Positions 1 through 8,424 are shown, numbered from the stretch's first letter. The stretch: 38,310 nt of DNA from Heyndrickxia acidiproducens DSM 23148 (GCF_000374345.1 NZ_KB894008.1:1-38310), one strand, 5' to 3'. The notes: generated by a model from the letters alone, not told the origin. Numbers and translations: made by a program.

Positions 1-114
1 GGCTTTTCGATCTCTTGTCCCAATAACCTTCATATGTTTACCACAACAAGGGGAAGGTACTTTTTCCGCACCCCTAACCAAAAACACCAAGTTGAGTATT
101 TTCAATTAGCTTAT
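1..114 (-). pseudogene. N-terminal fragment of a zinc-ribbon (DUF6431-like) mobile-element protein
   Basis: The complementary strand of the first ~110 bases translates, without a stop, to a peptide containing SPCCGKHMKVIGTRDRKA. It runs off the left window edge. The CC-G...VIG-R-RK pattern matches my memory of the N-terminal zinc ribbon of DUF6431 proteins and related IS-encoded proteins, which usually begin this motif with CPxC. Here the first cysteine of the CxxC pair is serine, so the metal site may be damaged. The reading frame opens after a TAA with only TTG or GTG as possible starts and no clear ribosome site. Only the N-terminus is visible, so whether the gene is intact beyond the edge cannot be judged. 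The family assignment is from motif memory only. Confidence 0.35.
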
Positions 115-150
115 AATCTGATACAATAACCATAATCGTTATTTTTGGTG

Positions 151-206
151 GGACATTCCCCGTATAGCTGATGGTACAGTTATACATCATGGGGGATGTC
201 CTTTTC
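151..206 (+). terminator. Strong inverted repeat followed by T-rich tract
   Basis: GGACATTCCCC (151-161) pairs with GGGGGATGTCC (191-201) over 11 positions, allowing one G-T wobble. Part of the loop (GTATA/TATAC) can pair as well. The right arm is followed by TTTTCCTTT. This fits a rho-independent terminator read on the plus strand. It also lies directly upstream of the minus-strand zinc-ribbon fragment, so it could be a mobile-element end hairpin instead. Confidence 0.45.
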
Positions 207-850
207 CTTTCTCAAGAATAAATACGAGGACATTATACTCGTCAAATTCCGGACAGGCAATACCGTCAACTTTCGGTTATTTTTGGATGTCAGAAACAAT
301 AAAGGCTCATGATCTTTAAATTATCTACTGTTAAGGGTATTATTCCATTTTCTTTTTATAGCCCTGGGGACGGTCTATCGAAACGTGATAATTCAGTGTT
401 GAATGTAAACAAGCAATTTTTTATACTCTTGGTCTATTAAGTATTGAATCACTTGGTAAGTGTCATGGTAGTTATTGTATCCATTGATAAGATACTTTGA
501 TACTTGCCCTCCAATTTACCGAAAACAACAATGGAAAAAATGTGTATATCCAGTTGCGCGAAATGTTCTTCGTTGCGGAAAGCTTAACATGATGATGCCT
601 TTGATCATGTTTTCTTTAATTTTTGTAACGAATTTTGTCAAATTGATTCTTATTGATATTGAAGTCTATATGATCACCCAAAATTTTCTTCTTCCGCGAT
701 TGAAAAAATTGTATGAACGGTCTCAGAAAAGAAAGCGGTGTAATTTACTAAGCCTCTCGTTCAGCTTTATTATTCCTTGAAAAGATTTTACGTAGCGGCT
801 AGGAAAATGGTGAGAGGCTGCTGAAAACAAAACAAATACGTAACCGGCTT
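202..850. other. Gene-poor stretch with a TnpB-tail-like motif
   Basis: No convincing gene is visible. A plus-strand frame of about 100 codons at 475-780 lacks a ribosome site, has no recognisable domain and has irregular composition, so it is not called. The one notable element is 251-270, a 20-base motif (GGACAGGCAATACCGTCAAC) that recurs at 8993-9012 with two changes. In the same frame both copies read TGN(S/T)VN. The second copy ends in a stop just before a hairpin, like the 3' end of an IS200/IS605 tnpB gene. This stretch is probably degraded mobile-element DNA. Confidence 0.3.
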
Positions 851-895
851 AAAAAAGCTGTCCCGCTATTACGCGAATGAGGGGCAGCCTTTTTT
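851..895 (+). terminator. Rho-independent terminator
   Basis: AAAAAAGCTGTCCC (851-864) pairs with GGGGCAGCCTTTTTT (881-895) with one bulge and a G-T pair, and ends in a T6 run. It insulates the PTS operon from whatever lies upstream. The A-tract on the left arm would also let it work in the reverse direction. Confidence 0.7.
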
Positions 896-928
896 AATCC
901 CCTAAAGACCCCCTTCCTTTACATTTTT

Positions 929-942
929 TGAAAACATTTTCA
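929..942 (+). promoter_or_regulatory. cre-like CcpA site upstream of the ketohexose PTS operon
   Basis: TGAAAACATTTTCA matches the cre consensus TGWNANCGNTNWCA at every fixed position except the central CG, which is CA. It lies 53 bases upstream of the first gene of a PTS operon, the expected place and type of target for CcpA carbon catabolite control. No convincing -35/-10 pair was found between it and the gene. Confidence 0.5.
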
Positions 943-994
943 TCCTCCTGCATGTTACTTTATATATAGAAAGAGAAAGAAAGTAGGTGATGAA

Positions 995-1927
995 ATGATC
1001 TACACATGTACATTAAATCCAGCGATTGACTTGTTTGTAGAATTTGAAGATTTTCAGCCGTTTGTCGTGAACCGTTCGATCAAAGAAGATTACCAGGCGA
1101 ATGGAAAAGCCATTAATATCTCTTTCATTCTTAAAAAAATGGGGATCGGCAATACGGCGATGGGTTTTCTCGGGGGATTTACCGGGGACTACATCCGGGA
1201 GGTTTTACAGCAAAAAGGGATTGCAACCAATTTTGTAAACGTTCCCGGAATAACGAGGATTAACACATTTGTCAGAGCAAAAGAAAAGGAATATAAGATT
1301 GTGAACCGCGGCCCTAAGGTCGGCCCAGCTGAAGAAGCTTTGATGCTGGAAAAAATTTCAGAAATCAAAGTTGGGGATATGTTGTTTGTATCCGGCAGCC
1401 TCCCACGCGGTATCCGGGAAGATATTTTAGTGGAAATTGCCCGGATTTCCAAACAAAATCAGTTTCATCTTGCGTTGGATGTCAGTTCATCAAAGTTGCT
1501 GGACTGCTTGCCTTATAAACCATATTTAATCAAACCGAATGACGAAGAACTGGCGGCGTTATTTGGAAAGCCGGTACTGTTAACAGAAACGGAGATTTTA
1601 GAAGCCGCTGGTCAGTTATTGGAACGCGGTGCGCAAAATGTCCTGGTTTCTATGGGGGCAAGGGGAGCCATCTTTTTGAATAAAGAGACCGCCATATTGG
1701 CAACGGCACCGAAAGGAAAAGTGCTGAATACCGCATGTTCCGGGGACTCGATGCTGGCAGCTTTTGCAGGGTCTCTCTTGCAAGGCAAAACGATCCGCGA
1801 GGCTTTGCCGTTTGCGACCGCAGTCGGTTCTTCCACCGCTTTTTCAATGGGATTGAGTGATTTAACTGATGTTCCGGTATTAATAAAACAGATTCAAATA
1901 AAAGAATTGGAATATAAAGGAGGTTAA
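995..1927 (+). CDS. PfkB-family hexose-phosphate kinase (1-phosphofructokinase / tagatose-phosphate kinase type)
   Basis: A 310-residue PfkB (ribokinase-like) sugar kinase of the FruK/LacC branch. It starts with MIYTCTLNPAIDLFVEFEDF, where TLNPAID is the typical FruK/LacC N-terminal motif. It carries a glycine-rich substrate region near residues 34-40 and the anion-hole/catalytic-base motif TACSGDSMLAAF, with the base at about Asp251. It should phosphorylate a ketohexose monophosphate (fructose-1-P, tagatose-1-P or tagatose-6-P) to the bisphosphate with ATP in the cytoplasm. The downstream fructose-type EIIBC and EIIA, which usually make ketose-1-phosphates, and the LacD aldolase point to tagatose-1-P or fructose-1-P as substrate. 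The ATG has a good site (AAGTAGGTGAT). The stop is four bases from the next start, whose AAAGGAGG overlaps the gene end. Kinase family is certain; exact substrate is inferred. Confidence 0.9.
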   Translation: MIYTCTLNPAIDLFVEFEDFQPFVVNRSIKEDYQANGKAINISFILKKMGIGNTAMGFLGGFTGDYIREVLQQKGIATNFVNVPGITRINTFVRAKEKEYKIVNRGPKVGPAEEALMLEKISEIKVGDMLFVSGSLPRGIREDILVEIARISKQNQFHLALDVSSSKLLDCLPYKPYLIKPNDEELAALFGKPVLLTETEILEAAGQLLERGAQNVLVSMGARGAIFLNKETAILATAPKGKVLNTACSGDSMLAAFAGSLLQGKTIREALPFATAVGSSTAFSMGLSDLTDVPVLIKQIQIKELEYKGG

Positions 1928-1931
1928 TATC

Positions 1932-3398
1932 ATGGCAATCAAAATTATTGCAGCAACAGGTTGCCCGACCGGGATTGCGCACACATTTATGGCCCAGGAA
2001 GCTTTGGAACAGGCGGCAAAACGGCACGGGGTTCAAATCAAAGTCGAAACCCATGGACAGGTAGGAATTGAAAACGCATTAACGGAAAAAGACATCGCCG
2101 AAGCGGACGGCGTCATCGTGGCCGCCGACAAAGATGTCCAGGCTGAACGTTTTGCAGGCAAAAAAGTCATCGATGTTTCCGTCAGCAAAGCGATCAAGGA
2201 CCCGGATGTGTTAATTGAACAAATCATCAGTGGCAATGTTCCAGTCTACAGGAAAGGGAAAGGCGCCGCACAGAAATCGGAAGCTAAACAGGAAGTGGTA
2301 ACCGGGAGTGGTTCTTCTATCGGGCACACGATTTACAAGCACTTGATGAATGGTGTTTCGCATATGCTCCCGTTCGTGGTCGCAGGCGGTGTTTTGACAG
2401 CAGTTTCGTTTTTGTTTGGTATTTATTCATATGATCCAAAAAGCCCGCAATACAATGAATTTGCTGCAATTTTAAAAACTATCGGCGGCATGGGCATGAA
2501 CTTGATGGTGCCAGTACTCTGCGCCTACATTGCCGAATCAGTTGCAAAGCGGCCGGGCCTTGTCATCGGTTTTATCGCCGGCATGATTGCATTTACAAAC
2601 GGGACAGGATTTCTCGGTGGTATCATCGGCGGTTTCCTTGCAGGTTATATCATGCTTGGATTGCAATGGGCATTCAGCAGATTGCCAAAAATGTTTGATG
2701 GTTTAAAAGCGATTTTCCTTTATCCGGTGATTGGATTGTTTATCGTCGGTTTATTGATGTGGGTATTATCGAGCCCAATGGAAGCGATTAACAAAAGCCT
2801 AATGTCATTCTTATCTGGATTTGAACATTCCAATCCAATTTTGCTTGGAATTATTATTGGCTGCATGTCCGCATTTGACATGGGCGGACCGGTTAACAAA
2901 GCTGCCTATGTAACCGGAACCATGCTCTTGGGCCAGGGCAACTTTTACTTCATGGCCGGCGTGTCTGCAGCATGTATCACACCACCGCTGATCACAGGTT
3001 TTGCAGCATTGTTCAACCGTAAATATTTCGATAAGAGTGAACGCAATGCAGCGTATGTTAATTTTATCCTTGGTTCTACCCATATCACGGAAGGTGCGAT
3101 TCCCTTTGCGGCAAAAAACCCGCTTGTTGTCATCCCGATTTTGATGGTTGGTTCATCGATTTCTGCAGTCCTGACTTATCTGTTTAAAGTCCAGGTTCCT
3201 GCACCGCACGGCGGATTCCTTGTACTTCCGGTTGTTACACACCCGTTCCTCTGGGTTGTGGCCATCCTGTGCGGTTCTCTAGTTGGGGGATTCTTGTTCG
3301 GATTATCAAGAAGAGTATCCGCGAAAAAGAACGGTACTATTGAAGAAGACACTGAAATGAGCGCAGATATTTTTGGAGGCGAAGTGAAGAATGCCTGA
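1932..3398 (+). CDS. PTS fructose-family EIIBC permease
   Basis: A 488-residue fructose-family phosphotransferase permease. Residues 1-100 are the IIB domain, with the phosphocysteine in ATGCPTGIAHT (Cys11). A linker at about 105-135 leads to a IIC domain with eight or more hydrophobic segments. The IIC domain includes the substrate-loop motifs GGPVNKAAY and GSTHITEGAIPF typical of FruA-type IIC proteins. It imports and phosphorylates a ketohexose across the membrane, taking phosphate from the EIIA encoded by the next gene. IIA is not fused here; it is a separate gene overlapping this one by eight bases. The kinase and LacD partners favour tagatose or fructose. Which sugar is transported cannot be read from the sequence. 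Confidence 0.92.
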   Translation: MAIKIIAATGCPTGIAHTFMAQEALEQAAKRHGVQIKVETHGQVGIENALTEKDIAEADGVIVAADKDVQAERFAGKKVIDVSVSKAIKDPDVLIEQIISGNVPVYRKGKGAAQKSEAKQEVVTGSGSSIGHTIYKHLMNGVSHMLPFVVAGGVLTAVSFLFGIYSYDPKSPQYNEFAAILKTIGGMGMNLMVPVLCAYIAESVAKRPGLVIGFIAGMIAFTNGTGFLGGIIGGFLAGYIMLGLQWAFSRLPKMFDGLKAIFLYPVIGLFIVGLLMWVLSSPMEAINKSLMSFLSGFEHSNPILLGIIIGCMSAFDMGGPVNKAAYVTGTMLLGQGNFYFMAGVSAACITPPLITGFAALFNRKYFDKSERNAAYVNFILGSTHITEGAIPFAAKNPLVVIPILMVGSSISAVLTYLFKVQVPAPHGGFLVLPVVTHPFLWVVAILCGSLVGGFLFGLSRRVSAKKNGTIEEDTEMSADIFGGEVKNA

Positions 3399-3843
3399 GT
3401 TGTTCACGATTAATAACATCAAACTCAATACAGAAGCAAGCACAAAGGAAGAAGTATTTCAATCGATTGCCCGCGCTGCTGTAGAAAACGGATATGCCAG
3501 TAATGAAAATGAAATTGTAAAAGGTTTATTAAAACGGGAAGAAGAAAGCACAACTGGATTTCTTGACGGTTTTGCAATTCCCCATACAAAAAATGCCGCG
3601 GTTCAAGCTCCGGGTATTATGGTCCAGACTTTTGTCTCCGGGGTGGAGTGGCAGTCGCTCGATGGTGAACCGGTCAAATTTGTGATCGCTTTGTTGATCC
3701 CGGATAACGAAGCGGGCACCACCCATTTGGGTCTACTTTCGAAACTGGCGAAAATGCTAATGCATCAGGATGTCCGGGACAAACTTGCTGGCACAGAAAA
3801 TAAAGAAGAAGTGTTAAAAATTTTAACCAAATATTTAGTGTAA
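3391..3843 (+). CDS. PTS fructose/mannitol-type EIIA
   Basis: A 150-residue PTS EIIA domain of the fructose/mannitol class. The phosphohistidine lies in GFAIPHTKN (His65), and the usual STGF and ..HLGLLSKLAKML segments are present. It passes phosphate from HPr to the IIB domain of the preceding permease. The ATG lies inside the end of the EIIBC frame (GAAGAATGCC), so the two are probably translationally coupled and made in similar amounts. Length is normal for a stand-alone IIA. Confidence 0.92.
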   Translation: MPELFTINNIKLNTEASTKEEVFQSIARAAVENGYASNENEIVKGLLKREEESTTGFLDGFAIPHTKNAAVQAPGIMVQTFVSGVEWQSLDGEPVKFVIALLIPDNEAGTTHLGLLSKLAKMLMHQDVRDKLAGTENKEEVLKILTKYLV

Positions 3844-3858
3844 AGTGAGGGTTCTGTG

Positions 3859-4851
3859 ATGTTGACATTAACAAAAGGAAAAAGAAAGGGTTTGGAAAAA
3901 TTATCATATCAAAACGGTATCATTGGGGCACTTGCCATTGACCAGCGCGGATCCCTTCGCAAAATGATTTCAAAAGATGGGAATATGGTGGACAAAGGTA
4001 CCATTGAAACATTTAAGTCATTGGTTTCACGCGAACTTACGCCGTATGCCTCATCAATTCTGCTCGATCCGGAGTTCGGCTGGCCGGCTGCGAATGAACG
4101 TGCGGACGGAACAGGCCTCTTGATGGCGTATGAGAAAACCGGATACGATGCAGCCCGGGATGGCCGTCTGCCAGATCTTTTACCGGAATGGTCCGTGAAG
4201 AAATTGAAACAGAACGGTACAGACGGCGTAAAGGTTCTATTATACTATGACATTGATGAACCAGAATTTATCAACCGTCAGAAGCATGCGTTTATCGAAC
4301 GTGTTGGCAGCGAATGCCAGTCAGAAGATATTCCTTTCTTCCTGGAAATCGTTTCTTACGATGCAAACATAGCAGATGTGAAAAGTAAAGCCTACGCAAA
4401 AGTCAAACCGCATAAAGTCATTGAAGCGATGAAAGAATTTTCAAAAACAGACTATAGCGTGGATGTTCTAAAAGTTGAAGTTCCGGTGAATATGGTATTT
4501 GTCGAAGGCTTTGGTGAAAGCACGGTTTATTCGAAGGAAGATGCTGCCGGTTTCTTTAAGGCACAAACTGCAGCAACCGACCTGCCATTTATTTTCCTTA
4601 GTGCAGGCGTGTCGGCGGAACTGTTCCGGAAAACACTCTACTTCGCAAAAGATTCGGGCTCCCGCTTTAACGGCGTCCTCTGCGGCAGAGCAACATGGAA
4701 AGACGGTGCTGCCCAATTTGCCAAAGCAGGGGAACAAGCTACGAAGGAATGGCTGCGGAGTGAAGGAAGAAAAAATATTGAAGCTTTGAATAAAGTGTTA
4801 AAGGAATGTGCAACCCCTTGGTATGAAGCTGGGAAAGTTTCGCAAGTTTAG
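3859..4851 (+). CDS. lacD: Tagatose 1,6-bisphosphate aldolase (LacD family)
   Basis: A 330-residue LacD-type class I aldolase that cleaves tagatose-1,6-bisphosphate to dihydroxyacetone phosphate and glyceraldehyde-3-phosphate; family members also accept fructose-1,6-bisphosphate. Recognisable blocks are [14 protein letters not shown] near the N-terminus, [10 protein letters not shown] around 70, and [11 protein letters not shown] with the Schiff-base lysine at about 205. A GTG precedes the ATG by one codon. The ATG at 3859 is preferred because the GAGGG site lies eight bases upstream of it. It is the last gene of the four-gene PTS operon and is followed by a strong terminator. It completes a route from imported ketohexose-P to triose phosphates. 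Confidence 0.93.
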   Translation: MLTLTKGKRKGLEKLSYQNGIIGALAIDQRGSLRKMISKDGNMVDKGTIETFKSLVSRELTPYASSILLDPEFGWPAANERADGTGLLMAYEKTGYDAARDGRLPDLLPEWSVKKLKQNGTDGVKVLLYYDIDEPEFINRQKHAFIERVGSECQSEDIPFFLEIVSYDANIADVKSKAYAKVKPHKVIEAMKEFSKTDYSVDVLKVEVPVNMVFVEGFGESTVYSKEDAAGFFKAQTAATDLPFIFLSAGVSAELFRKTLYFAKDSGSRFNGVLCGRATWKDGAAQFAKAGEQATKEWLRSEGRKNIEALNKVLKECATPWYEAGKVSQV

Positions 4852-4943
4852 AAAAGCGCAACTTAGCCTATATGGGGCTGGAAACTTTGCAGATAAAAAT
4901 GTGTAGTACTTGTTGCAAATTGAGAAGTTATGAAAAAAAGCTG

Positions 4944-4990
4944 AAAAAAGCGTCCCCAAACTGGGTAACCGGATGAGGGGGCGCTTTTTT
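4944..4990 (+). terminator. Rho-independent terminator of the ketohexose PTS operon
   Basis: AAAAAAGCGTCCCC (4944-4957) pairs with GGGGGCGCTTTTTT (4977-4990), ending in T6. The symmetrical A and T tracts suggest it may also stop transcripts arriving from the convergent regulator gene. Confidence 0.85.
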
Positions 4991-5016
4991 AGTGTGGGAT
5001 GTTTGCCGCATGAATT

Positions 5017-5121
5017 GGAACGAAAAACGATTATTTTGGAACGAATACACCACTGTTTAGAACGAAGAACTGTATTTTTGGGACAAATCCCCGGCTGTTT
5101 GGAATAAGCCGGAGAGTGGAG
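5017..5121. repeat. Five-unit array with exact 21-nt period
   Basis: GGAACGA-like heads occur at 5017, 5038, 5059, 5080 and 5101, exactly 21 bases apart: GGAACGA, GGAACGA, AGAACGA, GGGACAA, GGAATAA. Four of the units end in a T-rich tail (TATTTT, CTGTTT, TATTTTT, CTGTTT). The units are too diverged for a recent tandem duplication, but the spacing is strictly held. The array sits between the lacD terminator and the 3' end of the convergent regulator. Its function is unknown; the 21-base period equals two DNA helical turns. Confidence 0.6.
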
Positions 5122-5182
5122 GAGTTATTTTTATCTAAAATTGGCATATTGCTTTGGAAAATACAACCTGTGCCACCGTTTT

Positions 5183-5968
5183 TTATAAAACTGACTTTCT
5201 CCGAATTGCATACGCATCCAGCAAAATCCTCGAAATGACTTGCAGCGGCAAACGCGATCGAACTTCGTATTCGGGAAAATAAGAATGTGGGCTTTTATAG
5301 CCGACGAGCACCATTTCAGATAACTCGGCCAGTGGGGAATCAAAGTTGGCCGTGAGCGTAATCGTGCTGATGTTGCGCATTTTCAAATTCGTGCATGCTT
5401 CTACAAGTTCTTCTGTATGCCCGTTCAACGAAACAAACACAACCACTTCTTTCGGTTTGATACGTTTAGAAATTAAGCGGATAATGTTCGGATCATTGTG
5501 CATTTCAGCATTTTTTTCCAGGAGCTGGAGTTTAATAGCCATTTCGCTTGCGATCATTTCTGAGAACCCGCGCGCAAAAATATACAGTTTTTCCGCGCTC
5601 ATCATTTTTTGAATCGCATCCTCGATCAAACCAGTGTTCAGCATTTTTATTGTGTTTGATACTTCCGCTTCGTTTTTCAAAATGGCTTGTTTGATTTCCT
5701 GGTCTACCTGGTCAATGGCTTCGTACTTGCTTTCATCGACCATATTGTCTTTCAGCGCCTGCTTAAAGGAAGTAAAGCCCTCATGGCCTATTTTTTTCAT
5801 CGTCCGTACAATGGTTGCCGTTGATACATTGGCCAATTCACTCAGTTTAACAATGGATAAAGAAGGAATGCTTTCAATATTGCGGTTAATATAGTCAAGT
5901 AAATAACGTTCAGATGTGCTTAACGACTGGTAATCTTCTTTTGATAGATCCATAAAAAATTCCGGCAT
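5183..5968 (-). CDS. RpiR-family transcriptional regulator (HTH + SIS domain)
   Basis: A 261-residue RpiR/MurR-type regulator. Residues 1-80 form the HTH_6 domain, including SIVKLSELANVSTATIVRTM. Residues about 125-250 form the SIS phosphosugar-binding domain, with FARGFSEMIASEMAIKL and VVVFVSLNGHTEELVEAC. Such proteins sense a sugar phosphate and control the neighbouring catabolic operon. The convergent position next to the ketohexose PTS operon makes that operon the likely target, with tagatose- or fructose-phosphate as a possible effector (inference). The ATG is supported by GAGGAG eight bases upstream. Confidence 0.9.
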   Translation of the reverse strand: MPEFFMDLSKEDYQSLSTSERYLLDYINRNIESIPSLSIVKLSELANVSTATIVRTMKKIGHEGFTSFKQALKDNMVDESKYEAIDQVDQEIKQAILKNEAEVSNTIKMLNTGLIEDAIQKMMSAEKLYIFARGFSEMIASEMAIKLQLLEKNAEMHNDPNIIRLISKRIKPKEVVVFVSLNGHTEELVEACTNLKMRNISTITLTANFDSPLAELSEMVLVGYKSPHSYFPEYEVRSRLPLQVISRILLDAYAIRRKSVL

Positions 5969-6328
5969 GATCTTGGCTCCTCGTTTTTTCTTCTATTATA
6001 TATGATTTTGGCGGGTGGAAACCTAAAGGACTTATAAATATGCTCTTAATCAATACGTACACATTGTTTCTAACGAAGCTGTGATACATAAGGTTTGGGT
6101 CTTTCAATTGGAAAGCTTTTTAATATGGATGCAATGGATTATTTAATTGTGAGTATTTGAAAAAATAATTACAGATAACAGCCTAAACAGTTGAAAACAG
6201 GGAACGTGTGTGCTAATATAATGGCGAGTTTTACTTTGAGATCAAAAAGATATGACGATGTTCCTCATTTGCTATGTTTTATAGACGAAAATTCTGATAA
6301 AATAAATAATAAATGAGAAAGGAAGTGG
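5969..6328. other. Divergent intergenic region with a putative promoter
   Basis: No gene is seen. For the rightward gene, TTGAAA (6191-6196), a 17-base spacer and TAATAT (6214-6219), preceded by TG as in an extended -10, form a plausible SigA promoter. For the leftward regulator, the complement of 5995-6000 reads TATAAT, about 27 bases from its start, but no good -35 was found. The remainder is AT-rich sequence without other recognised elements. Confidence 0.4.
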
Positions 6329-7219
6329 TTGTTTTTGCAATTGGTGCTTGAAAACCATGCAAATTATACGGCTCATGATCGCTTGTTTAAAGAATTAATC
6401 CAGAACTTTTTCGAAGAATTTATGGAGGCTTTTTTTCCGGAAGAATCGGTTTATATCGATTTCAGGCAAGTAAAGTTTCTTTCACAGGAGTTGTTTGCAG
6501 ATATCTCAGCTGGTGAACAGAAACGGATTGATATCCTAGCTGAAACAAAATTGCGCGGCAAGGAAACCGTCATCTTGATTCACGTTGAACCCCAGTCTTA
6601 TTATCAAAAAGAATTCCCTGAGCGTATGTATACTTATTTTTCAATGATCAACCAAAAACACCGCAAACCTGTGTTGCCAATTGCTGTTTTCAGTTATGTT
6701 GAAAAAACAATAACTCCTCAGATTTACACACTTCAATTCCACAATCTAGAAATACTTCGCTTTCATTATTTATCGATTCATTTGATCAGAAAAAATTGGA
6801 AAGACTATATCCATAGCAACAATCCCGTTGCTGCAGCAATGCTGAGCAAAATGGGGTATACGGAAAAAGAACGTGTACAGGTCAAGCTGGAATTTCTTAG
6901 AATGATGGCTCGTATGAAACTTGACCCCGCAAAAATGAGCCTGATTTACGGATTTTTTGAATCTTATTTAAAACTAAATGAAGAAGAGGAGAATGCAGTG
7001 ATGGAAAACATCAAAAAAATGGAACCGGAAGAAGCTGAACAAGTTTTACGGCTGCCAAATTCTTATTTTGACAAGGGTTACGAAAAGGGACTGCATCATG
7101 CCGTCCTGACAATTGCTACAAAAATGCTCCGTGAGAAGGCGGATGTTCGTTTTATTGAAAAAGTAACTGGGCTGAGCCAAAGTGAAATTCTACAAATAAA
7201 GAAACGCCTCAGTGAGTAA
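6329..7219 (+). CDS. Rpn-family recombination-promoting nuclease / PD-(D/E)XK transposase-like protein
   Basis: A 296-residue protein of the Rpn (PDDEXK_2, formerly YhgA-like transposase) family. After AHDRLFKELIQNFFEEF it shows the PD-(D/E)XK core: RIDILAETK, with the metal aspartate and later ExK, then ILIHVEPQS in place of the usual ExQ strand. An acidic linker at about 225-245 precedes a C-terminal helical region (YEKGLHHAVLTIATKML). Related Rpn enzymes are DNA endonucleases that stimulate RecA-independent recombination; many occur as solitary accessory genes in Bacilli. TTG at 6329 is close to the GGAAG site, and TTG at 6335 is an alternative start. Gene family is confident; biological role here is unknown. 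Confidence 0.85.
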   Translation: MFLQLVLENHANYTAHDRLFKELIQNFFEEFMEAFFPEESVYIDFRQVKFLSQELFADISAGEQKRIDILAETKLRGKETVILIHVEPQSYYQKEFPERMYTYFSMINQKHRKPVLPIAVFSYVEKTITPQIYTLQFHNLEILRFHYLSIHLIRKNWKDYIHSNNPVAAAMLSKMGYTEKERVQVKLEFLRMMARMKLDPAKMSLIYGFFESYLKLNEEEENAVMENIKKMEPEEAEQVLRLPNSYFDKGYEKGLHHAVLTIATKMLREKADVRFIEKVTGLSQSEILQIKKRLSE

Positions 7220-7407
7220 ATGGAATGATCAAGGTTTTGGCAATGCCAGAAAAACTGCTTGTTAATCACAGATTTTCAAATATGATGGTTTACTGCTTTT
7301 GGAGTAGTCAGTATCAATCCATCCAAAAAGTTGCTTATTTTTGAAATTCCTATTTTGTGGTGTTACATTCAAGGAGTAGACCACACTATCTTTCAGGAGG
7401 CGATTAT

Positions 7408-8424
7408 GTGAACGGAACAAAAAAACAAATTCGGCTGGCAAAACGGCCTGTAGGGACACCGAAATTCGAGGACTTTTCCATAACAGAATCACCAATTGGC
7501 AGTCCGGATGGCGGCGAAGTTCTGATTCGGAATGTCTATATTTCTGTTGACCCCTATTTAAGGGGGAGGTTGCAGGATGTAAAATCCTATGTTCCGCCGT
7601 TTCAATTGAATGATGTAATTGTGAGCGGCACCATTGGCCAAGTGGTGGAGTCAAACTCTGCACACTTTACCGAAGGGGATATTGTCATTGGTATGCTTGG
7701 CTGGGAAGAGTATTCCAAAGCAAATGAAAAAACGGTCCGGAAGCTGGATCCTTCCCTTGCGTCAGTTACGGCAAATCTTGGGATTATTGGCATGACCGGA
7801 TTAACCGCTTATTTCGGCCTGCTTGATATCGGCCAGCCAAAAGAAGGTGAAACTGTAGTGGTATCAGGTGCAGCCGGGGCAGTAGGGTCGACTGTTGGCC
7901 AAATTGCTAAAATCAAAGGGACTCGTGTAGTAGGCATCGCAGGATCCAAAGAAAAATGTAATTATCTCATCAATGAATTGGGTTTCGATGCTGTGATTAA
8001 CTATAAAGAAGAGAATGTCGCAGCTGCTCTGGGAAAAGCATGCCCGAATGGTATTGATGTCTATTTTGATAATGTTGGCGGAGAAATTTCAGATGCCGTA
8101 TTCCCGCTGCTAAATAAATTTGCCCGCATTCCTGTCTGCGGTGCCATTTCTGCTTACAATAAAGTAGAGCCGGACATTGGACCACGCGTGCAAACATTTT
8201 TAATCAAAACAAGCGCACTGATGAAAGGTTTTACGGTTGGGGATTACAGCGCCCGGTTCAAAGAGGGAGGCGCCCAGCTTGCTGCATGGTTAAAGGAAGA
8301 CAAGCTGAAATACGAAGAAACCATCACCGAAGGCTTCGATTCCATTATCGATGCTTTTCTGGGCTTATTCAAAGGAAAGAATCTGGGAAAACAGCTGGTG
8401 AAAATTGGGGAATTTGCTGAGTAG
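7408..8424 (+). CDS. yfmJ: NADP-dependent oxidoreductase, YfmJ/CurA type (MDR superfamily)
   Basis: A 338-residue zinc-independent medium-chain dehydrogenase/reductase of the leukotriene-B4-dehydrogenase/CurA group, close in length and layout to B. subtilis YfmJ. The N-terminal substrate domain has NVYISVDPYLRGRLQDV. The Rossmann domain has VVVSGAAGAVGSTVGQIAKI, and DVYFDNVGGEISDAV follows. Members reduce the C=C bond of enones and enals with NADPH, so a detoxifying or redox role is likely. The frame opens earlier, at 7357, but GTG 7408 is chosen because AGGAGG lies seven bases before it and the protein then has the family length. It appears monocistronic. Confidence 0.88.
   Translation: MNGTKKQIRLAKRPVGTPKFEDFSITESPIGSPDGGEVLIRNVYISVDPYLRGRLQDVKSYVPPFQLNDVIVSGTIGQVVESNSAHFTEGDIVIGMLGWEEYSKANEKTVRKLDPSLASVTANLGIIGMTGLTAYFGLLDIGQPKEGETVVVSGAAGAVGSTVGQIAKIKGTRVVGIAGSKEKCNYLINELGFDAVINYKEENVAAALGKACPNGIDVYFDNVGGEISDAVFPLLNKFARIPVCGAISAYNKVEPDIGPRVQTFLIKTSALMKGFTVGDYSARFKEGGAQLAAWLKEDKLKYEETITEGFDSIIDAFLGLFKGKNLGKQLVKIGEFAE

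Noticed and set aside
196..312. 38-codon frame beginning inside the left hairpin
   Set aside because: No ribosome site and the start is buried in a strong stem; only the shared TGNTVN motif is notable.
475..780. Plus-strand open frame of 101 codons
   Set aside because: No ribosome site, no recognisable domain, irregular composition and a debris-rich setting.
1650..2054. Minus-strand open frame of 134 codons across the kinase/EIIBC junction
   Set aside because: Lies antisense to two well-supported genes; a codon-bias shadow without its own signals.
5017..5121. CRISPR array
   Set aside because: The period is 21 bases with diverged heads and no conserved repeat plus unique spacer pattern; no cas genes.
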